Shown: positions 27,423 through 33,960 of the stretch, piece by piece
Layout: every line of letters begins with the position of its first letter
How positions within the stretch are numbered: the first letter of the stretch is position 1
Source: Anammoximicrobium sp032229885
Lineage (GTDB): Bacteria; Planctomycetota; Planctomycetia; Pirellulales; Pirellulaceae
Assembly (NCBI GenBank): GCA_032229885.1
Contig: JAVYAJ010000125.1
Coordinates: 1-64,000, forward strand
DNA: 64,000 nt
Direction: 5' to 3'
Program-made: the position numbers and the translations under genes
Notes under the pieces: generated by a model
Seen by the model: only the letters and a program-made list of their open reading frames with translations
The model's database searches: none
What the model was told of the DNA's origin: nothing

Positions 27423-27670
27423 ACGCTGCACGACTTCCCCAGACCGATTCGATCAAGGAACTGGCCAGCTTTTGGGACACCCATGACGTCACCGAGTTTG
27501 AGAGTGAACTTGAAGAGGTAGGTGAAAGCGTCTTTGAACGCGACACCGAAATTACGATCCGCCTGGAAAGGGATGACGTCAACGCGGTTCGCACGATCGC
27601 GAAATCACGTGAGGTCGCAGACGCGGAACTGATCCGCGAATGGGTGCTCGAGAGGATCCATGCGACGTAA
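27419..27670 (+). CDS. CopG/BrnA-like ribbon-helix-helix antitoxin
   Basis: An 83-residue antitoxin-like protein. The N-terminal half, PQTDSIKELASFWDTHDVTE followed by an acidic stretch, is typical of CopG-family antitoxins that wrap the toxin. The C-terminal ITIRLERDDVNAVRTIAK and ELIREWVLERI form the DNA-binding ribbon-helix-helix. The ATG at 27419 overlaps the toxin stop by the ATGA rule; another in-frame ATG at 27407 is possible. It is intact while its toxin has a nonsense codon. As in known modules it would neutralise the toxin and repress the pair. Its stop codon is 33 bases before the start of the attC-like site that closes the cassette. Confidence 0.82.
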   Translation: MNAARLPQTDSIKELASFWDTHDVTEFESELEEVGESVFERDTEITIRLERDDVNAVRTIAKSREVADAELIREWVLERIHAT

Positions 27671-27702
27671 GCCGTTCCTGAACGCATCCGTGTACATCGA
27701 CG

Positions 27703-27789
27703 AATCAACGGATGCAGGCGGCCGAGGGTAAGGTCGGTTGCCAGTGGTTGCGTCTTCCCATCCCCGCGGCCTGATCCCCGTCGTTAGAC
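27703..27789 (+). other. attC-like recombination site 1 (end of toxin-antitoxin cassette)
   Basis: An 87-bp imperfect palindrome with attC layout. The right core is GTTAGAC (27783-27789), a full match to GTTRRRY; the left inverse core is AATCAAC (27703-27709), matching in the AAC. Inside, GGATGCAGGC (27710-27719) pairs with GCCTGATCC (27769-27777) leaving one extra G unpaired, the extrahelical base expected in the folded bottom strand of attC. A variable loop lies between. Confidence 0.65.
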
Positions 27790-27807
27790 GTCAGTTGAGG
27801 ATACACT

Positions 27808-28266
27808 CTGGATCAAGAAAAGCGCATCGCATTAAAGAGAGAGCTTGAGACTCAGGCCGAGCTACGAGTGGTTTCACTGGATCGATTCTTCGATGGGAAC
27901 GATGATGAAGCTTCTATTGGCTGCAATCTTGTCCCTCACCTCGGAATCCCGCTATTTCGCGATACCCTTCTTTGCTCGCTTCGACGTTCTGACGTGACCG
28001 CCATATACGCTATCACCTCGGAGCTTGACCCTGGCTATGAGTTCTGGCCTTTCACAGATACAGTCCTGGTGGCAGGAACCATTCCACCCGAGGCGCTCGC
28101 TGAGGCTCTAGCGACGTTTCAGCCAGACAATATCGTCCTCGCAAATCCGGACGAGATTGGCGAGTTGGACGTCCGAGCTCCTATCGCTCGAGGGTTAGGG
28201 TATGATGGGACGGCCGCCCAACTATTCATTCAAACCGACGCCGCTTTACGGCGGGGTTTAACTTAG
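27808..28266 (+). CDS. Integron cassette protein of unknown function
   Basis: Small acidic protein, about 152 residues, whose core reads VVSLDRFFDGNDDEASIGCN near the N-terminus and TSELDPGYEFWPFTDTVLVA in the middle. I recall similar VSLxxFFxGNxDxxSIGCN proteins from environmental integron cassettes; no function is known. The frame is open upstream to a CTG at 27808 that has TTGAGG 7 bases before it; the first conventional start is GTG 27868, which lacks a ribosome site and would cut off the DQEKRIALKRELETQ helix. The last 17 codons run through the attC site and the stop lies inside it, a common cassette feature. The cassette is only about 486 bp. Confidence 0.7.
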   Translation: MDQEKRIALKRELETQAELRVVSLDRFFDGNDDEASIGCNLVPHLGIPLFRDTLLCSLRRSDVTAIYAITSELDPGYEFWPFTDTVLVAGTIPPEALAEALATFQPDNIVLANPDEIGELDVRAPIARGLGYDGTAAQLFIQTDAALRRGLT

Positions 28267-28275
28267 CTGTTATGC
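28216..28275 (+). other. attC-like recombination site 2 (end of small-protein cassette)
   Basis: A 60-bp site strikingly like the aadA-type 59-base element. Left inverse core GCCCAAC (28216-28222, perfect RYYYAAC), right core GTTATGC (28269-28275), with TTCAAACC pairing to GGTTTAA leaving one extra C unpaired, and an inner GACGCCGC/GGCG stem around a TTTA-rich tip. The aadA site has the same CCGACGCCGCTT centre and the same extra C, by recall. Confidence 0.8.
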
Positions 28276-28315
28276 GCAAGGAGAGATACGCTCGGGTGAA
28301 AGGGCTACTGACACT

Positions 28316-30514
28316 GTGAGTATCGAAACCAAGTTTGACATCCCGTTGGTCGCGAGCTTGGCGCTCAGGGAGAAGCAGATTCAGCAGAACTATCGGCCCA
28401 TCATCGCCGTGCATAAATGGTTTGCGCGGCGTCCCGGCACGCTTTTCCGCTCCCTGACCCTCGCCGAATTCGGCGATGCGCCACTTGCGGATATCTATTT
28501 CAGGGCGAACGATTTCCCCGGCCGCAAGGTCGCTGATCCCTTCATGGGTGGCGGTACACCCTTGATCGAGGCCAACCGCGTCGGTTGCGATGTAACCGGC
28601 TACGACATCAATCCGATGGCCGCATGGATTGTTCGCGAGGAAATCGAGCATCTGGATGTGGACGCCTATAAGGAGGAAGCCATCCGGCTGCTCGGAAAGC
28701 TTAGCGCCGAAATCGGCGACCTTTACTTGACCGATTGCCCGCTTTACGGTGATACCGACGTTCCCGTGAAGTACTTCCTGTGGGTCAAGATCATCGACTG
28801 CGAGTCGTGCGAAAAAAGGATTGACCTATTTCCCGGCTATCTGCTCTCCGAGGACGCGCGACACCCGAAGAATGTTCTCGTCTGTCGGTCTTGCGGCGAG
28901 CTGAACGAGGTGGACGATCGGAAGCAGGCTGGCGCTTGCCGGAGTTGCGATGCGCATCTGACCATTAACGGCCCCGCAGGGCGAGGCCGTTGTGCATGTC
29001 CCCATTGCGGACATGAGAACTGCTACCCGCGTGCGGAGGACGGCCCGCCGCGCCATCGGCTGTTTGCAATCGAGTACTACAACCCGCACCGCAAGGCGAG
29101 GCACAAGGGACGCTTTTTCAAGAAGCCCGACGAGAAGGACCTTGCTCGCGCTGTCGCTGCGCAGGAACGCTGGTTGCGGACACGGCCACTTTTTGTCCCC
29201 GACCAGGAAATCCTGCCCGGTGATGAAACCGACCGGCTGCACCGCTGGGGCTATAGCCACTACCACCAGATGTTCAGTGAGCGACAGCTTCTCGGCCTGG
29301 AGCTAAGCTGTTGCCTGATTCACGAGATCGAGCATGAGCGCGTACGTCATGCGCTCGCAACCAACCTTTCCGACTTACTACGCTACCAGAATATGCTGTG
29401 CCGGTACGATACCTGGGCGCTCAAGTCGCTTGATATTTTCTCCGTGCATGGCTTTCCGGTCGGATTAGTGCAGTGCGAGTCGAATCTGCTCGGCATTGTG
29501 AACGACAATGACACGAATGTCGGCTCGGGGGGGTGGACAAACATCGTCGACAAGTACGCGAAGGCCAAACGCTACTGCGATGCGCCGTTTGAGATGCGCC
29601 GTAAGCGCTCGCGCAATGTGCAGGTGCCTGTGCCCGGCGAGTGGATCGGCGAAAGGCGAAAGGGCGGGCGGTGGCGCAAGGTTGAAATCCACTGCGACGA
29701 CGCCACGGCAATCGAAATCGCGCCGAACAGCCTCGATGCCGTGTTCACCGATCCGCCGTACTTCGGAAACGTGCAGTATGGCGAGCTGATGGACTTCTGC
29801 TATGTCTGGCTGCGGCGTCTTGTTGGCAGCAAGGCGAAAGGGTTCGACCAGCAATCGACGCGCGCCGCCGAAGAGTTGACCGGCAATGTGACCAGAGGAC
29901 GTGGGCTTGAACATTTCACGGAGGGGCTTGCGCGCGTCTACACGAATATGGCGCGGGCGCTCAAACCCGGCGCGCCGCTCGCCTTCACCTATCATCACAA
30001 CAAGCTCGAAGCCTATTTCGCGGTTGGTGTCGCGATCCTCGATTCCGGGCTCACCTGTTCGGCCTCGCTGCCTTGTCCCGCCGAAATGGGCGGTTCCATA
30101 CACATTCACGGCACGACGTCTTCTATTGTCGATACCGTCTTTGTCTGCCGTGACCACGGCCGTGCGCCCCAACAATGGCTCTTCGAGTCGGCGCAGCAAC
30201 TCGCGGCCATCGTCGTCCGCGACCTTGCCCAGCTTGCAGAGGCAGGCCGCGAATCGACCAGAGGAGATACACGCTGCATCATCTTCGGCCATCTCACTCG
30301 CATGGCCGCCTGGAATCTGCGCAATGACTGGGACCATTCCCTGCCGACCGCCGAAAAGCTTGATCGCTTTGCTCAGGCCGTCCGGCGGCTCGCCGACCCC
30401 GAGCAAGTTCTTGATGATGTGGTGGCATCCGGAAAGCAGATGTCGATTCCCGCCGGGCCGCTCTTCGCGACGGCTGAGGCAAATGAAAGGACGGGCGATG
30501 TCGTTGCGTTTTGA
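28316..30514 (+). CDS. DUF1156/COG1743 Zn-ribbon adenine-specific DNA methylase
   Basis: A 732-residue SAM-dependent DNA N6-adenine methyltransferase. The N-terminal DUF1156 signature is YRPIIAVHKWFARRPGTLFR (residues about 26-45). The SAM motif I follows: DPFMGGGTPLIEANRVGCDV (74-93). An insertion of about 160-240 holds four CxxC pairs (CESC, CRSC, CRSC, CPHC), the Zn ribbon that defines COG1743. The catalytic DPPY (VFTDPPYFGNVQYGELMDF) is at 479-482 and a SAM-domain tail ends near 620. GTG 28316 is the start; it is 41 bases after an attC site. The last 17 bases overlap the endonuclease gene. Such methylases are known from defence islands, often beside DUF499 and DUF3780 genes that are absent here. 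It would protect host DNA. Confidence 0.9.
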   Translation: MSIETKFDIPLVASLALREKQIQQNYRPIIAVHKWFARRPGTLFRSLTLAEFGDAPLADIYFRANDFPGRKVADPFMGGGTPLIEANRVGCDVTGYDINPMAAWIVREEIEHLDVDAYKEEAIRLLGKLSAEIGDLYLTDCPLYGDTDVPVKYFLWVKIIDCESCEKRIDLFPGYLLSEDARHPKNVLVCRSCGELNEVDDRKQAGACRSCDAHLTINGPAGRGRCACPHCGHENCYPRAEDGPPRHRLFAIEYYNPHRKARHKGRFFKKPDEKDLARAVAAQERWLRTRPLFVPDQEILPGDETDRLHRWGYSHYHQMFSERQLLGLELSCCLIHEIEHERVRHALATNLSDLLRYQNMLCRYDTWALKSLDIFSVHGFPVGLVQCESNLLGIVNDNDTNVGSGGWTNIVDKYAKAKRYCDAPFEMRRKRSRNVQVPVPGEWIGERRKGGRWRKVEIHCDDATAIEIAPNSLDAVFTDPPYFGNVQYGELMDFCYVWLRRLVGSKAKGFDQQSTRAAEELTGNVTRGRGLEHFTEGLARVYTNMARALKPGAPLAFTYHHNKLEAYFAVGVAILDSGLTCSASLPCPAEMGGSIHIHGTTSSIVDTVFVCRDHGRAPQQWLFESAQQLAAIVVRDLAQLAEAGRESTRGDTRCIIFGHLTRMAAWNLRNDWDHSLPTAEKLDRFAQAVRRLADPEQVLDDVVASGKQMSIPAGPLFATAEANERTGDVVAF

Positions 30515-31517
30515 GGTTGACTACCGCGCTCCAAGTATCGCTTGGGAACCGCTCGTCGATGAGGTGTTCGGCGAGCTGGCTTCGAGCTTTCTAGAAATGC
30601 CCAAGGGCGACGGGTTTATCGACTACCCAACCTTCGAGAAGGGCTACCAGACGCTCAAACGCAATACAGACGCCTTCGCCAAAGTCACGACGGATGCTGT
30701 TCTCTCGGCTGTCGGCGAAGCGCCGATCGCCTTCATTGTTTTTCGCTGCATACTCGGCTTCTCTCCCCCTGAATGGGCCTACGTCACCACGGAGATGACC
30801 GGCGTTGAAGTGGGGCAGACCGCGGCGCGGTCCATCGACCGAAGCATGCGTCTGAAGCCGCTCGCGCCGAGGAATGAGGGTAATGGTGTCACCGCCCAGC
30901 GTATCCGCGCCATGATCGAAGCTGGCGTGCGGGCGGTTGAAAAAGGACCTGGCATCGTGCCGCCGGGCATTGTGCACCGGCTGGACAAGGCCGATACAGC
31001 GGAAGGGCTCCTGAGCGTCCGATCCATCGCCGATCTCGGAGCGCCGTATCCGGTGCTGCTTTACGAACGCTTCCTTGGGCGGCCTTATGCGACGCACCGG
31101 GATTCGGTGAGTGAACTGGTTGGCGAGGTTGTTGAGGTTGCGGTCAAAAACGTGCTCACCGAGGCCAAAGTGAGCTTCCGCGAGACCAAACGTGCCGAGC
31201 GGATTCCGGGCTTTGACCAGGCGCCAGATTTCATCATCCCTGACGAGTTCACACCGGTTGCGTTGATCGAGGCGAAACTGACGGAGGACGACGGTACGGC
31301 GCGCGACAAGGTTACCCGCGTCCAGCGCCTGCGCACGTTGCGCGACGAGCAGGGTAAGGACTACGACGTGATTGCCTGCATCGCCGGGCGTGGATTCAAG
31401 GTCAGGCGGGAGGATATGCGCCGTTTGCTACAGGCCACCGACGGTAAGGTGTTTACACTGACCACGATGCATTTGCTGACCGAGCACACGCGGATTCGGG
31501 AGTATCGTGTGAGATGA
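30498..31517 (+). CDS. Putative PD-(D/E)XK restriction endonuclease partnered with the methylase
   Basis: A 339-residue soluble protein of no family I recognise. A nuclease core is suggested at residues 243-260: APDFIIPDEFTPVALIEAK gives P-D at 243-244 and E-x-K at 258-260, the PD-(D/E)XK spacing, preceded by a helix with Glu 206/210 (SELVGEVVEVAVKNVL) and followed by RDKVTRVQRL. The first 200 residues, with GFIDYPTFEKGYQTLKR and MRLKPLAPRNEGNG, may recognise DNA. ATG 30498 overlaps the methylase stop by 17 bases and has AAAGGA 8 bases before it; ATG 30483 is an alternative. The overlap implies translational coupling. An attC site starts 25 bases after its stop. Other nuclease roles are possible. 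Confidence 0.72.
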   Translation: MSLRFEVDYRAPSIAWEPLVDEVFGELASSFLEMPKGDGFIDYPTFEKGYQTLKRNTDAFAKVTTDAVLSAVGEAPIAFIVFRCILGFSPPEWAYVTTEMTGVEVGQTAARSIDRSMRLKPLAPRNEGNGVTAQRIRAMIEAGVRAVEKGPGIVPPGIVHRLDKADTAEGLLSVRSIADLGAPYPVLLYERFLGRPYATHRDSVSELVGEVVEVAVKNVLTEAKVSFRETKRAERIPGFDQAPDFIIPDEFTPVALIEAKLTEDDGTARDKVTRVQRLRTLRDEQGKDYDVIACIAGRGFKVRREDMRRLLQATDGKVFTLTTMHLLTEHTRIREYRVR

Positions 31518-31541
31518 GGCGACTTTCTACAAGCGGTTTGC

Positions 31542-31604
31542 GACTAACGACCGGTTCAGCGGACGGTCCGCTGAGCGGCCCGCCCCTGAACCGGAGCGTT
31601 GTGT
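31542..31604 (+). other. attC-like recombination site 3 (end of restriction-modification cassette)
   Basis: A 63-bp palindromic site 25 bases after the endonuclease stop. Left inverse core GACTAAC (31542-31548), right core GTTGTGT (31598-31604). The arms CCGGTTCAG (31551-31559) and CTGAACCGG (31586-31594) pair perfectly, and a second perfect palindrome, CAGCGGACGGTCCGCTG (31557-31573), occupies the left part of the loop. The two stems share bases and so are alternative folds. No cassette gene follows, so it is the last site of the array. Confidence 0.7.
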
Positions 31605-31712
31605 GCTCGTGCCTGCCGAGAGTCCTAGTCCGGAGCCACGGGCAGAACGCCGTCAGTTGAAACTGTCTGCAAGGCGCCGCGCGGTCTGGTACGCGGCAGG
31701 ATGCCGCGTCTA
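31605..31712. repeat. Intergenic with REP-like palindrome
   Basis: Short non-coding stretch between the last attC site and a leftward gene. GCGGCAGGATGCCGC at 31693-31707, followed by a TCTACTA word, is a member of the REP-like family seen at 20.4 and 38 kb. Confidence 0.6.
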
Positions 31713-33020
31713 CTAGGTGTCCACTTTCCAGCCGTTGTGCAAGGTTCGCGTCAGCATCGCGTTGGCGTCGTCGTGATCGACGAACCGCTCGTGCTGCGGA
31801 TCCCACTTCAGCTTTTGTCCCAGTCGGCCGGAGATGTCGGCCAGCAAGCCGAGGGTCGAAGCCACATACGCGGCGTCGATGTCCGACACGGGATCCTGGC
31901 GGCTGCGGACGCAATCCAGGAAATTGTCCTGGTGGTGCTTCGAGTCGGTGATCGGCGCTTGGTCCGGCGTCAGCTTGACCTTCAACAGCGATTCCGGTTC
32001 AGACCAGATTCCCGCCCGGTCGACGTGGACCCAACCTTCGTCGCCGATGAATCGGGTGCCCGTCTTTTGCTGCGAGTCGTCCTTGTAGATCATCTTCAGC
32101 CCGCTCGCATAATTGAACGTTGCGCTCCACGTCTCGGAATTGTCCGTAAGCCCTTCCTTGCGCAAGACCTCGTCGCACTCGACCTCGAACGGCTCGGTAC
32201 CCAGTTGCGGGCAGCCCCAATTGGCGATGTCCAGGTGATGCACGCCCCAGTTAGTGATGAAACCGGCGCAGTAGTCAGAGATCAGATACCAATCCGGCCA
32301 GGCCACGCGGCCGGGGTTATACGGTTTGGCAGGCGCCGGCCCGCGCCACATTTCCCAATCAAAGCCGGCCGGGACCGGCTGGGGATCGAGCGATCCCTTG
32401 TACTTCGGACGGTACTGGGCGCACGGCGCGGCGACTTCGACCGTGTGGATCTTGCCCACATAGCCGTGGCGAACCAGCTCGACCGCCTGCTGGAACTTGC
32501 GCTGGGAACGCTGCCAGGTTCCCGTCTGGAAAACGCGTTTTGCACCGCGCACGGCGTCGCGGATCTGTTGGCCCTGCTCGACGGACACGCCCAGCGGCTT
32601 TTCGCAGTACATATCCTTCCCGGCCTTGGCGGCGGCCGTGGCCACGATGACGTGCCAGTGGTCCTGCGGGGCGATCATCACCGCGTCGATATCCTGGCGA
32701 GCCAACAGTTCGCGGAAATCGCCGTACATCTGGCAGTCTTGGTTGCCATAGTTGTCGTCCACGATCGACTTGGCTCGCCGCCGGCGATCTTCGTAGGTGT
32801 CGCACACGGCGACGACGCGGCAGTTCGGCAGCCCGACAAACACCTTCATATTGCCGGTGCCCATTCCGCCGACGCCGATACAGCCGATCGTGATCTTGTC
32901 ACTGGGCGCCGGGGAATCGGCGGCCCGAGCCCTGCCGATAATCGGAAGCGAGACGCCTGCAACGCCCGCCGCCGCAGCGGACTGTAGAAACTGTCGTCGG
33001 TTTGTACCACGGGTCTTCAT
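31713..33020 (-). CDS. Tat-exported Gfo/Idh/MocA-family oxidoreductase
   Basis: A 435-residue paralogue of the proteins at 6689 and 36471. A twin-arginine signal (RGTNRRQFLQSAAAAGVAGV) precedes a Rossmann fold starting ITIGCIGVGGMGTGNMKVF. The EKP motif is in GKDMYCEKPLGVSVEQGQQI; the sugar-binding lobe contains WEMWRGPAPAKPYNPGRVAWPDWY and the NWGVHHLDIANWG stretch typical of planctomycete members. Probably a periplasmic oxidoreductase for a sugar or polyol; substrate unknown. GGGGAGGCCG precedes the ATG at 33020. It borders the integron relic on its right but shows no sign of belonging to it. Confidence 0.9.
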   Translation of the reverse strand: MKTRGTNRRQFLQSAAAAGVAGVSLPIIGRARAADSPAPSDKITIGCIGVGGMGTGNMKVFVGLPNCRVVAVCDTYEDRRRRAKSIVDDNYGNQDCQMYGDFRELLARQDIDAVMIAPQDHWHVIVATAAAKAGKDMYCEKPLGVSVEQGQQIRDAVRGAKRVFQTGTWQRSQRKFQQAVELVRHGYVGKIHTVEVAAPCAQYRPKYKGSLDPQPVPAGFDWEMWRGPAPAKPYNPGRVAWPDWYLISDYCAGFITNWGVHHLDIANWGCPQLGTEPFEVECDEVLRKEGLTDNSETWSATFNYASGLKMIYKDDSQQKTGTRFIGDEGWVHVDRAGIWSEPESLLKVKLTPDQAPITDSKHHQDNFLDCVRSRQDPVSDIDAAYVASTLGLLADISGRLGQKLKWDPQHERFVDHDDANAMLTRTLHNGWKVDT

Positions 33021-33309
33021 AGAACGGCCTCCCCAAATTGATGCGATAGGAACGTCGGGCGCGGCTACGACCGCCGGCGAGCGACCGAATGACTGTTATA
33101 CTCTGCGCCGCGCGGCGTGTCACTTCGCGACGCGGACTTCGTGCCGCCTTGGCGGCACCAGGCTGACGAGCGTGCGGTCGTTCTCGACGGCGCGGCATTG
33201 TCGACAGCGCGGCGTATTAGACAGTGCGGCATATTGGGCGGCGCGGCATATCCAGCGGTTCGAGTCGTTCGGGCATCGAGTCGGTAACTCAAACGGCCGG
33301 CCGGGCGGG
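33021..33309. repeat. Intergenic with four 17-bp tandem repeats
   Basis: Four adjacent 17-base units occupy 33190-33257: GCGCGGCATTGTCGACA, GCGCGGCGTATTAGACA, GTGCGGCATATTGGGCG and GCGCGGCATATCCAGCG. The first seven to eleven bases are best conserved. No gene is seen. Too few, too short and too diverged to be a CRISPR array. Confidence 0.7.
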
Positions 33310-33837
33310 TCACGGCCCGTCAGGGACCTGCGGCACGGCTGGGCGGCCGTCGGGTATCGCCGGGTGTCGCACGTGGCAGCTTGCTTTGCGCATCACATAT
33401 CTTTTCAGGGCGACACCACGTTGCCGGACGATCTGTACCCCTTGAACGACGAAGCCGCGATTCTCGAAAAAACGGCGCGCAGCGAGGCTGGCCTCTGTGA
33501 AGACGTAACGAACGCCCGCCCGTGCCAACGCAGCCTCGGCCCGGTCGCACAGCGCCGACGCGACCCCGCGCCGCGCATGTCGCGGCGACACGTACAGCAG
33601 ATCCAGGTGTCCGTCCAGTTCATAGGAGACAAAGCCGAGCAACTCGCCGCGATCTTCGGCGACGATCGTATACAGGCTTGTCAGCCGCGATTCCCAATCC
33701 GACAGATCGGGCGGTTGAGGCGCCCAGGCTGCGAGTTGCGCCGGATCGTAATCTCCCGCGGCCAGGCCGTGAACCGAGTCCGTAAACAGCGCGACAACGG
33801 CTTCGAGATCGGATCGTGTACAGGATCGGAGTCTCAT
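33310..33837 (-). CDS. GNAT-family N-acetyltransferase
   Basis: A 175-residue GNAT protein transferring an acyl group from acetyl-CoA to an unknown amine. The beta4-alpha3 CoA-binding motif is LDLLYVSPRHARRGVASALC, and the following AALARAGVRYVFTEASLAAR and FFENRGFVVQG complete motif B. The last 25 residues beyond the domain are low complexity. ATG 33837 lacks a clear ribosome site but begins exactly at the family N-terminus (RLRSCTRSDLEAVVALF). It is 123 bases from the helicase gene and on the same strand. Confidence 0.85.
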   Translation of the reverse strand: MRLRSCTRSDLEAVVALFTDSVHGLAAGDYDPAQLAAWAPQPPDLSDWESRLTSLYTIVAEDRGELLGFVSYELDGHLDLLYVSPRHARRGVASALCDRAEAALARAGVRYVFTEASLAARRFFENRGFVVQGVQIVRQRGVALKRYVMRKASCHVRHPAIPDGRPAVPQVPDGP

Positions 33838-33960
33838 ACGCGATGGGCCTCTGCTGGCGACGGATAGGCCTGCAACAAGTAGGCCCGCGCCGCGTAGGCC
33901 AGCGTCGGGCAGGCCAGCGCGGTTCGGGCGGCGTAGTCGAGCACAGCGCGGAGCCGGCGG

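Noticed and set aside
28316..31517. BREX, DISARM or DUF499-type defence system
   Set aside because: Only a methylase and one nuclease-like gene are present; there is no ATPase, helicase, DUF499, DUF1998 or PglZ gene nearby.
33190..33257. CRISPR array
   Set aside because: Repeats are 17 bp, adjacent with no unique spacers, and diverged; no cas genes are seen.
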